A DNA stretch of 64,000 nucleotides from Ligustrum vulgare (taxonomy: Eukaryota; Streptophyta; Magnoliopsida; Lamiales; Oleaceae): the NCBI GenBank assembly GCA_963555705.1, contig OY743184.1, positions 26,684,639-26,748,638 of the forward strand, in the 5' to 3' direction. Below the pieces are notes generated by a model. That model saw only the letters and a list, made by a program, of their open reading frames with translations, was not told the DNA's origin and ran no database searches. Below, in pieces: positions 10,274 to 21,865 of the stretch. The first letter of the stretch is position 1; each line of letters begins with the position of its first letter. Position numbers and translations under genes: made by a program.

Positions 10274-11493
10274 GTAACAAGATGCATAATAAGGTCGGGC
10301 CCAAAAGTTTTCTCTTTTCTAGCCCTTTTACTCCTAAATTCTAGAAGTTCTTCATCTACTTTTCTCTTGTTATCATTGATAACCTCCGATTCAATTGAAT
10401 CCAGATTAGTAGGTCTAAGAATAGTATTGAAGTTATTTTCATAGCATATAGCATCTCTAGATTCCATCATGCTATTAACTTTAACCGAGTTATTAGGTTC
10501 TATTACTAGAAATCTATAACATTTACTATGTTCTGCATGTCCCAAAAATATGCACTCTATTCTTTTTTCTTCCAACTTTTTAATCTTTGGTTTGGGCAAC
10601 CTAACAATGGCCCTACATCCCCCAAACACGTAGATATGATAAGTTAGGTTTTTTGTTCTTCCATAATCCATATGGTGTAACTTTTTTTCATTTGCTTTGA
10701 ACTCAATTTAGGATATAACATGTGGTAAGCAAAGCTTCCCCTCAATATCCTTTACTTAAGCCCGAGTTATTTAACATAACATTAACCATTTTGGTTAATG
10801 TCCTTTTTTCCTTTGACTACACCATTTTGTTGAGGAGTGTATGCTATAGATGTTTCATGAATTATTCCAAGAGGGAAAATGATATTCTCCTCCCTGTCAC
10901 TTCTAAGGTATTTAACTTTTTTAAAGATTTTAGATTTAGTAAAAACTTTATCCTTAGAATGCATTAAGTATACATAACAAAATTTCGAGAAATCATCAAT
11001 GAAAGTCACAAAGTAAAGTTTTACTCATCTACTAGGTGTGCTATGTAAATCACATACATCATTATGAATAAGTTCAAGTAAAAAACCACTTCTTTTAATT
11101 TTGGGGAAAAGAGTTTTAGTGATTTTAGTAAGAGCACACACTTTACATTTTTCTTCTAAATTATGTTTGTAATTAGGAATTATACCAAGCATACTCATAT
11201 CATGCATTTTTCTAATGTTTAAATGTCCTAATCGTGAATGCCAAATAGATAAGGTATGACAACAATGTACATGAAATTTGTATTTTTATTCATGATATTA
11301 AGTTTAAACATTCCATCATACATGAACAATTTTCCAACAAAGACTTCTCCTTTAGACAATACAAACTTATTTGACTCAAATACAAGTTTGAAACCAATCT
11401 TATTAAGAAGACCTCCGGATACAAGTTTCTTCGAACACTCGATACATAATAAACATCCTTCAAAGTGAGAGTTTTTCTGAAAGTAAATTCCAA
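10274..11493 (-). pseudogene. Ty1/Copia integrase remnant
   Basis: Minus strand: pre-integrase region (LTLKDVYYVSSVRRNL, then HNLEEKCKVCALTKITKTLF with its zinc-ligand cysteines, 11493-11025), integrase core (MTFIDDFSKFCYVYLMHSKD..LRSDREENI..IHETSIAYTPQQNGV, 11009-10782) and C-terminal part (KIKKLEEKRIECIFLGHAEH, 10671-10274). Several stops and shifts break it. It is cut at 10273 by the inserted LTR. Confidence 0.88.
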
Positions 11494-11499
11494 ATTAAT

Positions 11500-12361
11500 G
11501 TTGCCTTTTCAAGATGACAATCCCATTTGAGATGTCCCATCTTACCAAAATTGAAACATGGTCCCTTCTTCTTTTTGTCTTTGGAGTCAAATTTCCTCCT
11601 TTTGTTTTTCTTTGAGAAGTTATGTTTGTTTTCCTTGTTGGTGTCTTTCCCTTCATCCACCATATGGACATTAGAAGATTGGCCATTATTTTCTTCAGAG
11701 TTGTTCACTCTAAAATTCTCTTCAATACGAAGATGTCGACCCAAATCTTCAAGAGAAAGGTTAACATTTCTATACTTGAGATTCTTCTTGTAATCTCTCC
11801 AACTCGAGGTTATCATTTCTATTCTTGATATTCTTCTTGTAATCTCTCCAACTTGGGGGAAGTTTGTCAATAATGAAAGAAACAACAATAGACTCATCCA
11901 TTTTCATGTCAAGTTGTTGAAATTGGTTATATATATATGAACTATTTCATAGAATTACTCAATTACCTTCTCATTATCCACCATTTGATATAGATTAGAG
12001 ACAATAAATTTCTTAGTTTTAGCATTCTCAGACATGTATTTTGCTTCCAATGCACTCCAAATTTCTTTTGCACTTCTTTTTCCATGGTATTGATCAAACA
12101 AAGCATCCGACATGACATTGCAAATATAGCATTTACATATGTAATCATCTTGTTCACAAATTTTCCTTTCCCTTGTATTTTCCAAGCTTTCACCCTTGGT
12201 TTCTTCCGATTTTGGAGTAGTAAGAACATAAATCATGTTGAGAGTAGTAAGTAAGAAATGTAACTTTTTTTTTGCCAATGCTTGAAGTTTGAGCATTCAA
12301 ATCTTTCCAACTTCACAACGTCTACGGAAAGATCATGAAGTGAAGAAGATGTAGAAGCCAT
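11500..12361 (-). pseudogene. Ty1/Copia gag remnant
   Basis: The minus-strand start ATG at 12361-12359 opens MASTSSSLHDL, followed by the UBN2-type gag (SDALFDQYHGKRSAKEIWSA, LEAKYMSENAKTKKFIVS). A frameshift near 11950 leads to the basic C-terminal part and a zinc knuckle in which one ligand is changed (CFNFGKMGHLKWDC, second Cys to Phe). It was the first gene of the minus-strand Copia element that continues at lower coordinates. Confidence 0.85.
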
Positions 12362-12539
12362 CACAATAAACAAGTAAAATAAAGTCTAAAGATTGTTGAA
12401 ACAATGTTGGTGGTGTGATGACTAAACTTCATAATTATTTTGAAGATTCCATGGCACGGAACTCACTTTCCTTTAAACTTTATTTGTCCCTCCAAATAGT
12501 ATGCACAAGGGATCCAAATAAGCCTCCATGATACAATGA

Positions 12540-13036
12540 AATAAAAGTTTTTGCTTGATGACGAACGTGCAATATCCGACAACAAACCCGAACACAAGGA
12601 CTACATAAATTAACACAAGAGAATCTAGTATTCAAAACTCCAGTAAATGAATACTAAATAAGAGTTTTCAATGCAAAGAATAATACTCTTTTATATGCAA
12701 GAAGATAATATGAGTATAGAAGAGGAGGAATTCAAGTGTGCTCAAGAACCAACAATGAATCATTTATATAGAGCATCAAGAGATGTATATTTAATAGATA
12801 TAACCTTTACAAATTATACAACTCTTCATGGTCCCAACTTTCCACAAAAAACAATGTAATACATGAAAACGTGCAAGAAAAATCAAGTTAAAAAAATTGT
12901 CCAACGGTCCCATGCGGCCGCATGGCTATGGCTGGCCAAAATAATATAATTTTCATTTTAACCCGATTTTTCATTTCATTTTTCAACCTTTCTTCAATCA
13001 TTGTATATATGATTCATTTAGAAAATTCCTCCAACA
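12540..13036 (-). repeat. Probable 5' LTR of the Copia element
   Basis: On the minus strand it begins TGTTGGAGGAATTTTC at 13036 and has a TATA-like CTCTATATAAATG near 12775-12763 followed by a transcript-like region. The inner end near 12540 is approximate: the PBS is degenerate (TTGTATCATGGAGGC). 12362-12539 would be the leader before gag. Confidence 0.5.
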
Positions 13037-13046
13037 CTGTAGTTGT

Positions 13047-13979
13047 TGTTGGGTATTATGGTCCTAATCAAACCTTGAGGGCAATGATGAAACATCTTGT
13101 CGGATTAATTATGCTTCGCGGGTCTTTTGGCCCATGATCGAAGATAATAGTATTGTCCATATTCCACAATTAGGCAGCCCACTTACAAGATTGGTTAAAG
13201 GATTAATTTTCCACTTCGAGGTTTTAATTAGGTCTTGGCCATGTTGCTCGATGGGTAAGTTTCGGTGATGACCCGACTTAACTAGGGCTCTCCTACTTAA
13301 CCTAATTAAGTGCTAAACCTATATTTACCCACACCCAAACCCTCGTCTAATTAGAACACACGACACTAGTGCCTATTCTTGATGAAAACGGTTGCCTCTT
13401 CTCTCTGTGAGAACCCCGTCCCCTTTTTGCCTCCTTCTGATGCCGCCTCCTTTGTGGTTGGGCTTAACTTGGCTGGTTCTTCTTCTTTCTTCGTGGGTTG
13501 TGACTGTAAGCATTGTGTTGGCTCTTGTTGGATCGTTCTCTCTTTATGGCTGGTGGCCCTTTCATGATTACTGTGTTCTTGCTGTGAGCCACCTATTCGG
13601 TTCTTGCAGTGGCAGTGGTCGTGTCCTTTGGTCTGTTGTGCAACCTCTGTTCGGGTATGGTTGGGTGTGAAGGCAGTGGGGTTTGGCCATGGTTGGGTGT
13701 TGTCTAAAAGTGTTCTCTAGCCGTGTTTGGGTGGTGTTACCATTGTGGAGTTTGGGCAGATTCTTGAGCCTTCGATTCATCCCACATGGCTACTAGATTG
13801 TGTAATTGGGGGAGTTTGACTTACTTGCTTTACTTGCTTATTTACTAATTCAATTATGCATTGTCAATCTATTGTTTATTGTGATTAATCTTGAATTACT
13901 TGGTGTTGTTGCAAGGTTAATATTATCTGCTGCTTAACTCGTGTTTACTTTGTGTTATTGTGAGGTTTCTTTCCCCACA
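13047..13979 (+). repeat. Left LTR of the LARD-like element
   Basis: Begins TGTTGGGTATTATGG and ends TTTCCCCACA. It aligns along its length with 16036-16951. Short open frames inside it (such as 13379-13567) recur in the right LTR and look fortuitous. Confidence 0.85.
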
Positions 13980-13981
13980 AT

Positions 13982-13994
13982 TGATATCAAAGCC
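13982..13994 (+). other. Degenerate primer binding site
   Basis: TGATATCAAAGCC differs from the tRNA-Met-complementary TGGTATCAGAGCC by two G-to-A changes, as expected from decay of methylated DNA. Confidence 0.6.
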
Positions 13995-14237
13995 TTGGTA
14001 GCTTGAATTGGAATCAATATTGGAACTCACTGGTCGAGTTCATGAATTCGTGTTGCTGCGTTGCTGCACGTGTTGTGAGATTTCAAAATCTCCGATTAAT
14101 ACGGACTCAGATTGGTCCGCTCTGGTAAATTGGCTAAAGCTTTTAAATTTATGTACTAGCAGGTCATCGCGTGGGGTGACCATTAGGCTTGTGGCTGCCT
14201 ATTGCTAGACATAGGATTTTATGTGCCAATGTGTTAA

Positions 14238-14526
14238 TTTCTTTATGAAATTGTTGATTGCAATTATTTCTTTGTGAAATTGTTTTTTCAGTATGCAATT
14301 ATTTTCGAAGTATATTTCTTTTTGAAATTGATAACTTTCTATGTGACATTATATTTGCATAAGTTTCTTTGTGAAATTAGTTTTCTATATCCAATTATAA
14401 TTGAATTTAAATTTCGTTGTCAAATTATGTTTTAAATTTCTTCGTGAAATTTATGTGGTTAATTTCTTGGTGAAACTATTAAGTTTCTATGTGAAATTTA
14501 TGTGGTTAATTTCTTGTTGAAATTAT
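14238..14526 (+). repeat. Degenerate AATTTCTTTGTGAAATT repeats in the LARD internal domain
   Basis: About ten recognisable copies of a short inverted repeat (arms AATTTC and GAAATT, loop near TTTGT) occur in about 290 bp, for example near 14238, 14266, 14314, 14363, 14437, 14462, 14483 and 14510. Spacing is irregular (roughly 20-45 bp). Confidence 0.65.
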
Positions 14527-16035
14527 GTGTTAACTTCTATTTGTTATCAGTGTCGGAATTAAAGTTCATGATTAGTGTGTTTTGAATTTGCTGTTGGTAT
14601 TTTGTTGCTAATTAAAATCATTTTTCAAAATTATTGCCCCGGACCTTTGTGATCTATTATGTGACTCTATTTGATACTTTGTGTGTCTAAGCTTTCAATA
14701 CTTTTCTTTATGTGAAAATGTGATTCGCATGGGTAAGAGTCTTCTTGTGGTCAATGTGGTCTATCTTAGTGTCTTGTGCATTTCTTTGTGAAAATGACAA
14801 CACTTTTTTGGGGGATCTTTTAATAAAAATTTTGGGATATTTGGTAGGACAACAAAAGTTTGAAAAGTATACTTATCTTGGTTGGAAAGCATACTTGTTT
14901 TGGGGGCAAAGTTTCTTAAAGCGGTTGTTTTACACTTTTCTTGAAATTTCAACTGTTATTCCTACTATATGTTTGCATTTGGCCATGTATCTCATTTTGC
15001 ATGTATGATTACTTGATTCTGGTGCATTTTTCATTTTTTTAATATTTGCTTGAATTTGAGAGTAATTATGTTATTACGTGTTACATGCATGGTAGTTGGG
15101 ATTTGTGGGGTGAGGTTTGACACTTGGTATGTTCTCACTCTTTAGATGACATCAGATGTAGGGTGGTGTTCCCTTGGTGGGATGGGTATTCAGTAATTGT
15201 TTATAAGTGAGGGCTAGCTCGTAATGTTTAGACTAGATGCCTGAGACTGTATTTGGTGACATACCGGGGGATGTGTGTTTTGACATGTAGATTATGAGAG
15301 GTGAAGTTGTCAAATGTCTTGTTAAACTCTATCTGTGAGGATCTCAATTAGGTGGAGGGCGCTCCAATTATCTTTAGGTGAGATGGAGATTTGAGGTTTA
15401 CCTCCTTTGAGTGAGAAGTGAGCTTGTGATAGAGGTACATCTGTTGTCTTAGGATCTTTAGTAGTTTACCAGTTAGGTATGTGATTTATGAGTAATCTAG
15501 TGAGCACTGATGTCGATGAGAGGAGAGCTACATAGGTTTTGGAATGGGTAATTGTGGTTATATCTTTTCTTGGGGTTATTTGCATATGTTGCTTGTGTTG
15601 ACCTTATTTTGATTAACTCGGTGTTAATGTTAAGTTCTTTATGTGAACTTGGTGAAAAGACTTGAGGTTTGCTCTTTGATGTGCTCTCATCGCATGTGTG
15701 GAGTCACCTATAACTTCGTGTTATTATATGCTCTTGATTGACTCATGTGTGAATGTAATGTGTTTACATTTTTATTTGGAAAGCATGTGTTGTTTGTCTA
15801 AAGTTATGTTACTTGCTAATGTGATATAAATGTATAGTTTGGCTCCTTATGATCTATTTTAAACTTCGGTTTGACCTTGGCCCTCGGTGAGTACTATAGT
15901 AGGTATGAGATATGTTTCTAACTTGAAATATTGGTAAATGTACGTTGAGTTCTAATTTTGTTTGGAACTATTTTGAGCAACTTATAAACTGGGTGTTTTG
16001 GTGTTGAAGGTTTGTTTGGGACCAAGATGGAGGTT

Positions 16036-16951
16036 TGTTGGGTATTTTGGTCCCGGTCAAATCTCGAGGGCCATGATGAAACATCATGTCAATTAATTAT
16101 GCTTCGTGAGTCTTTTGGCCCATGATCGAAGATAATAGTATTGTTCAATCTCCACAATTAGGCAGCCCACTTACAAGATTGGTTAATGGATTAATTTTCC
16201 ACTTCGAGGTTTTAATTGTATCTTAGCCATGTTGCTCGATGGGTAAGTTTCGGTGATGACCCGACTTAATTAGGGCTCCCCTACTTAACTTAATTAAGTG
16301 CTAAACCTATATCTACCCACACCCCAACCCTCGGATAATTAAAACACACGACACTTGTGCCTATTCTTCATGAAAACGGTTGCCTCTTCTCTCTGTGAGG
16401 ACCCCGTCCCCTTTTTGCCTCCTTTCGTTGCCGCCTCCTTCGTGGTTTGGCTTAACTTGGCTGGTTCTTATTCTTCCTTCGTGGGTTGTGACTGTAATCC
16501 TTGTGTTGGCTCTTGTTGGATCGTTCTCTCTTTATGGCTGGTGACCATTTCCTGCTTATCGTGTTCTTGCTGTGAGCCACCTATTCGGTTCTTGATGTGG
16601 CTATGTCCTTTGGTCTGTTGTGCAACCTCTATTCGGGTATGGTTGGGTGTGAAGGTAGTAAGGTTTGGCTGTGGTTGGGTGTTTTCTAGAAGTGTTCTCT
16701 AGCCGTGTTTGGGTGGTGTTACCATTGTGGAGTTTGGCAGGTTTCTGAGCCCTCGATTCATCCCACACGGCTACTGAATTGTGCAATTGGGGGAGTTTGA
16801 TTTACTTGCTTATTTATTGATTCAATTATACATTTTCAATCTATTGTTTATTGTGATTAATCTTGAATTACTTGGTGTTGTTGCAAGGTTAATATTATCC
16901 GCTGCTTAACTCGTGTTTACTTTGTGTTATTGCAAGGTTTCTTTTCCCGCA
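16036..16951 (+). repeat. Right LTR of the LARD-like element
   Basis: Begins TGTTGGGTATTTTGG and ends TTTTCCCGCA, then the target duplication GTTGT. Many of the differences from the left LTR are transitions. Confidence 0.85.
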
Positions 16952-17779
16952 GTTGTAATATTCTTTGTAAGGCTACATATAAAATCTAAAGATATATAAA
17001 CAAAAAGTAAGGCCATAAGATCAAATTCACTAAAACATAGATGTATCAACTTGTATGATCTAATCGATCAATGTTATCCCACCAAAGCAATGAATCCAAA
17101 ATGTTATTCTATTGTTGCACACTATCTTATTGGATTCATGTGTTGATAGGAATTTATGAAATTTTCCTATTAACTTTTCTTATCTTCCAACCATGCCCGC
17201 ATACTTCTCGGCACTTTGCAATTCCATCATTTTTATCAATATTAATTTCAAAATCACTTCATTTTGCTTGATTCATCTCCAAATTGGAAATTTTACCTAA
17301 TAAAGTAAAATGTAGCACAAAACGTGGAAAGTTCAGCCCAATTAATCAACTTTAAATATGTTGGTGATAAGTCACTACAAGTAGTGTGGAAAGTTTCAAG
17401 AAGTTCTATAGAAGGGTTGCTAACTATGTGTCGGATACTCGGATTGATTGACAACACAAGCTAAATGTCGGTTCTAAGGATCGAGCTCCAAGTTCAAGAA
17501 TAAAAATTTGTTGGTTGTCTTGACATGAATCGCCTCTTTTTGGTAAAAGTTTTTGTTTATAAACAAAAAATATGATATTTTCAAGGTAAAGAATGTGATT
17601 GAAAAGTGATTTGAAGAAACGTGTATGATTAAAAAGTGGTTATGAAAAATGTGTAACTAGTTCAGATTTGAATTGAGGACTTTTTATCTTCTCTTATATT
17701 ACATCGAATTCACTATATGCTATAGTGCTTGTTTTTCTTTTCCCTTCCCCATTATTTTGCGGATAACTATTTACACGTT

Positions 17780-17897
17780 AATGAATGTGTATTATTTTGT
17801 ATAGTTTGAAAATAAAAGAAGTATCGATGGCCGATAACTTTGTACACATCAATGAATGTGTATTATTTTGTATAGTTTGAAAATGAAAGAAGTACGA
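17780..17897 (+). repeat. Imperfect tandem duplication, ~71-bp period
   Basis: AATGAATGTGTATTATTTTG plus the following TATAGTTTGAAAAT and AAAGAAGTA occur at 17780-17823 and again at 17851-17897 with one or two mismatches. Confidence 0.75.
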
Positions 17898-18464
17898 AGT
17901 GTTAAAGTCAAACAATACATCCGTATCAATCAACCAATGAGTTGGTGTCACATCCCGCTGTGACTCAACTCCATGGGAATGAATAACATTATTCAATTTT
18001 TTTATTTTTATTTTTTATCATGTGATTAGAAGTCATTAGATCAACATTGACAGCTTCTGCATATAAGGAATGTCAGTCTTTAAGTAATATTTAAACTTAG
18101 TGGGTGATTCCCTTTCTCGATCAAAATTCGAACACAACGCGTTTGAATGAATCATAAATCGTGGCTCTAGCGATTCATTTACCGTGAAGTGTGCAAAATG
18201 GACGAGGTTCTTAATTCTTGGAATCAACCTTCTTTTTGAACTAGCAATCATCCAATAATAATAGAGTATGAGTAAGTGAAACGTTGATTTAATAAATATG
18301 ATTTGAATATAAATGTTTTCAAATGGGTATAACTTCGTAAGATAATAATACTTGAATTGTCAAGTATAATCTGCTAGTTAGTGACGAATCCAGAAAATCA
18401 ATCCAGCACGAACAGACATTAAAAGGTAAGAGAAAAAAACATTTCGCCGCCAAAATTATAAGGT

Positions 18465-18466
<2 letters not shown>

Positions 18467-18497
<31 letters not shown>

Positions 18498-18543
18498 GGA
18501 TCCAGTCCGAGCGGTTAAACGCCCTCGCCGAGGACTGGATCCG
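18467..18543. repeat. 29-T run followed by a perfect 12-bp-stem hairpin
   Basis: The T run covers 18467-18495. CGGATCCAGTCC (18497-18508) is the exact reverse complement of GGACTGGATCCG (18532-18543), with a GC-rich loop that can pair further (GAGCG with CGCCCTC). On the minus strand the hairpin is followed by poly-A, so a retroposed short transcript is possible. Confidence 0.75.
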
Positions 18544-19035
18544 TCCTTGATAGTACTAGTATTTTTTTTTTCTTTTTATTGTATTCAAGTCAAATGAAAA
18601 TAGTAAAATACTGCTTAAAAAAAAGTCAATGAAAATACTATCAGTGCAATAATATTTATTTATTTGTATAAGAAAGATAAATAGCCAGATTTTAATCAAT
18701 AAAGCAGGCATATATTAGGAACCGTAAATTTTTTAATGAAACGACATGACTCGAGATACAAGTGACAACAATATTATAATGGCCAATGGGTATCATCTGA
18801 TCAATTAATCAAGCAAAAACTTTTCAAAGGCAGGAGATTGAAGGTGCACACTATGCTAGCTTGCGGTCAAAGCATAGAATCAAATTTTCCTCACTAGCCG
18901 TTACTATTGCAAAATATAGACGTCATTCAAAAATCTGACCGTTGTAACCAAAACCCTTTCCCCTTCCTCCCAAACGCTTCTCTGAATCAACCAAGAAAAC
19001 TTTTTGCCATTGTGAACCCTCAAAGAGAATAAAAA

Positions 19036-20873
19036 ATGGTGACTGAAAATGACCCAATCACGAGCCCCGAAAACCCGAGAAGAAAACAATCACACACAGT
19101 TGAAAATGCCGGGAAAGACGACACTTTGTTTAGCCCAAGGTTCAGATCAGTGGCGGCCATGGCCGGTTGGGATGAAGAGGCACTGCTAGTCGCCAGTCTT
19201 GTTGTCGAAGACACTCCAGATCGCCAAATCAAGAACAAGAGATGCTTCAATTTACAGAATTTCAAGACCCCACCAACAAATTCAACAAGGTATTCACAGT
19301 AATTGAGATTCATGTAAATAATTTTCATTCTCCCAGATTCATCCGCCGGTGTTAATCTATTTGGGTGTTCTTTTTTAATTCCAGAAAACGCAGAGCTCAG
19401 AGAAGGAGCCCTGCTTCAATACCCGTGGCTGTTCTTGATCTTGATGAGGATTGTTCCACTTCAAAACAAGGTTACTTCTCATTTCTTCCTTTTGTTTTTT
19501 GTTTACTTCAAATAACTTATTATTGGGTTAGAATTGTTTTACTTATTCTGATCTGATTCATTTTGTTCTTTGGTAATGAATGATGATGGATAGAGAGTGA
19601 GAAAAACAAGAATGAGTCAAAAGTTACTGCAGAGATAGAGAAGAAAACTGGAGATGATGAAGTTGATACTAAGGGATCCAAGTCGACTCCGGCCATTCCT
19701 TGCATTGATCGATTACGTGAAGAGCTTTCTTGCGCGGTAAAATTATTCATCATGTACAAGCCTTGTGTTTCGTTAAAAATCTCAATATATCCTATATTCA
19801 TTTCCCGTCATCGTCAATGTTCTTCGTTTTTTGCTGTACGTAGTATGGTAATAAACAAGAATTATATTACTCGTACATAGAAGTTTACCGATTAGATTAC
19901 ATATATGTATGATTCATTAATTTACCCATCACATTATTTCCAAAATCAACAACTATAAACCCGCCAACACAACAATTGATAAACAAATCTGGACACTGTT
20001 AGATACAAATAGATTAATTCAATACACAATAATGAAGTCTGATTATTGATTTGGCAGATTTGTTTGGACATATGTTTCGAACCTAGTACGACACCATGTG
20101 GACACAGGTAAAGTCAAATAAATGGCTATTTTGACCTGTCATCATTATATCATATATATAATTCTGATTATGGATTGGATTCTGCAGTTTTTGCAAAAAA
20201 TGCTTGCGGTCTGCAGCCGATAAATGTGGGAAGCGATGTCCAAAATGCAGAGATCTTATCAGGTATATATATTAAGTCGTATGTTTCATAAAAAGGATGT
20301 TAGGAAGATTATTTTTGGGTACAATAATTATAGGGAGACATTTTTAAAAATATTCTGACTTAAAAACTAATGGGAACCAATGTAATTGCTGTTTTATTCA
20401 TTCTAGAAAGGGATTGACTTCTTTACCTAATAATATATGGCAGGAATGGTAGATCTTGCACGGTGAACACAGTTCTTTGGAACACTATTCAGCTGTTATT
20501 TCCCAAAGAAGTCGAGGCGAGGAAGGCAGCAGCAAGTCCCTCTGAATCTCAGCCAAAAAGTCCAGAAAGAGTGAGTCATTACAATGTACGAAGCAGAATT
20601 GTTGATGCCTTGAATAGCCCAGAATCCGAAAGAAGAAGACGGAGTTTCCACCCATCGCGCAGAAGAGATGTTAGTGTGAGGAGGAGGGCAAGAGAGTTGC
20701 CACCAAGCCAAGACGAGGACGCTGCATTTGCTCTGAGATTGCAGAGAGAAGAATTCATGGAGGCTTTTAGGAGTCCCAGTGAGCAGAGAAACTCACTTGG
20801 ACAAGCTAGAGCTAACTTGAGAGCTATGGCATCACGCGCTGCTAATATTCGTATTAGAGGCCGTGCAGACTAG
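19036..20873 (+). CDS. RING-type (C3HC4) E3 ubiquitin ligase, six exons, 345 aa
   Basis: Exons by GT-AG rules: 19036-19289, 19385-19470, 19594-19736, 20058-20107, 20188-20262, 20444-20873; they total 1,038 bases and keep frame. The N-terminal part holds AGWDEEALLVASLVVEDTP (about residues 43-61), a block I recall from related plant proteins. The RING finger is complete: C160-x2-C163, C175-x-H177, C180-x2-C183, C195-x2-C198. The C-terminal part is Arg/Ser-rich (RRRRSF..RRRDVSVRRRAR) and carries DEDAAFALRLQREEF (about 293-307), which resembles a ubiquitin-binding helix of the MIU type. Expected role: ubiquitin transfer from E2 to a substrate, likely nuclear given the basic tail (inferred). Substrate unknown. 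All key zinc ligands and splice sites are intact, so the gene looks functional. Confidence 0.92.
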
Positions 20874-20887
20874 GCAATGGTTCAGCA

Positions 20888-20984
20888 GGGTTCTCCTGCC
20901 AGTGACAGGCAGGATGGGCCCCACACATAACAGCAAGGTTCTCCTGCCACTGCCAGTGACTGGCAGGATGACCCCACACATAAT
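20888..20984 (+). repeat. Two tandem hairpin units in the 3' UTR of the RING gene
   Basis: Two ~45-bp units, each starting GGTTCTCCTGCCA and ending CCCCACACATAA. Unit 1 folds CCTGCC/GGCAGG. Unit 2 contains CTGCCAGT-G-ACTGGCAG, an 8-bp stem with a one-base loop. Confidence 0.8.
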
Positions 20985-21028
20985 CACCTATGTATGTGAT
21001 TCCGAGTACAATCACTATCATAGTATCC

Positions 21029-21034
21029 AATAAA
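21029..21034 (+). terminator. Likely polyadenylation signal of the RING gene
   Basis: AATAAA about 156 bp after the RING stop codon and after the hairpin units. Confidence 0.5.
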
Positions 21035-21133
21035 GTTGGAATGCATTTTTATTTATTGAACAATATAGTCGATGCGATTACCACATTAGACGAATAGTTT
21101 TACTCAATATAAAAAGTGCTTTTGGACAAGAAT

Positions 21134-21181
21134 ATGCTATCTCACGCAGTCCCGCTCATGCTATCTCACGCAGTCCCGCTC
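21134..21181 (+). repeat. Perfect 24-bp tandem duplication
   Basis: ATGCTATCTCACGCAGTCCC followed by GCTC occurs twice head to tail (21134-21157, 21158-21181) with no mismatch, so it is recent. Confidence 0.9.
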
Positions 21182-21865
21182 TCACGACCAAAGAAATACA
21201 TTGATTAACACAAAAGTGAATTGTTAAATTTTAGGTTAAAGACAAATAGTTCTAGATTCAAGAGCCATCTAGGAGCTTGTTTTGGTCTAGATAAGATTTT
21301 CTAAATTTTTGTTCAAATTCATTTTTAACCACACAAGTCTATGAAAACTATCATTTTCACAATTCTCAACCACACATTCTTTAAAAAATCCAAATTTCTC
21401 CAAAAGGAGCTTCAAAACATTATAAATTTGCTGCAAAACACTAGGAATAGCCAAATCACAACTTTTGTTCTTATTTTTTAACGCAAGTCATAATAGTAAT
21501 AGCTCATATTTCAAAGCAAGGACAAAATCATAAAATGGGAAAAATCAAATCCTGAAAACTTGAAATGTAATACATATCATTGAATTACATTTTTGTGACA
21601 CACTATATATCTCGACTAACGGAAAATTGCTCAACTTAGGATTACAGATAACAAACTCAGAGTAAATCCTAATCTCAGACAAGTTTTATCTTACAAGAAA
21701 AAACAAAACACGAGGGTGAAGCTAAATACATAGGGGGCACTGCAAAAGCTTCGAGAACCAAATATATATATATATATATAGAAAGGCATGTATCCCCAAG
21801 CTTAGCTCCATTGCTTCTTTCATAATCAAGAATACGCACTACGAATGCTGTTGTCTTGTTCTAAC
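21182..21865. other. Region between the convergent RING and carboxylesterase genes
   Basis: No gene seen. It must contain the 3' UTR of the minus-strand carboxylesterase and includes an (AT)n run at 21762-21780. Confidence 0.5.

Larger units (their letters stand above)
13047..16951 (+). mobile_element. Complete non-coding LTR element (LARD-like), 3.9 kb
   Basis: Two LTRs (933 and 916 bp) flank a 2,056-bp internal domain, with perfect 5-bp target duplications GTTGT at 13042-13046 and 16952-16956. A degenerate tRNA-Met PBS follows the left LTR and a purine-rich ATGGAGG precedes the right one. The internal domain has no gag or pol similarity in any frame, so it would depend on proteins from another element. 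It sits ten bases outside the start of the Copia LTR. Confidence 0.85.
16957..19035. other. Intergenic region, no gene seen
   Basis: AT-rich. It holds a TTTTTGTTTATAAACAAAAA palindrome near 17547 resembling MITE sequence at 33765, a tandem duplication at 17780-17897 and a poly-T/hairpin element at 18467-18543. The last few hundred bases should contain the promoter of the RING gene; no clear TATA box was picked out. Confidence 0.5.

Noticed and set aside
13379..13670. Hydrophobic Cys/Trp-rich open frames that recur at 16355-16702
   Set aside because: They lie inside the two LTRs of the LARD-like element, so recurrence reflects LTR duplication, and the frames differ in length between copies.
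18036..18251. Minus-strand ORF of 71 codons in the intergenic region
   Set aside because: No recognisable domain or splice context.
21280..21440. Possible MITE (AGGAGCTTGTTTTGG ... CCAAAAGGAGCTTC)
   Set aside because: The end motifs are not convincingly inverted copies, and no target duplication is present.
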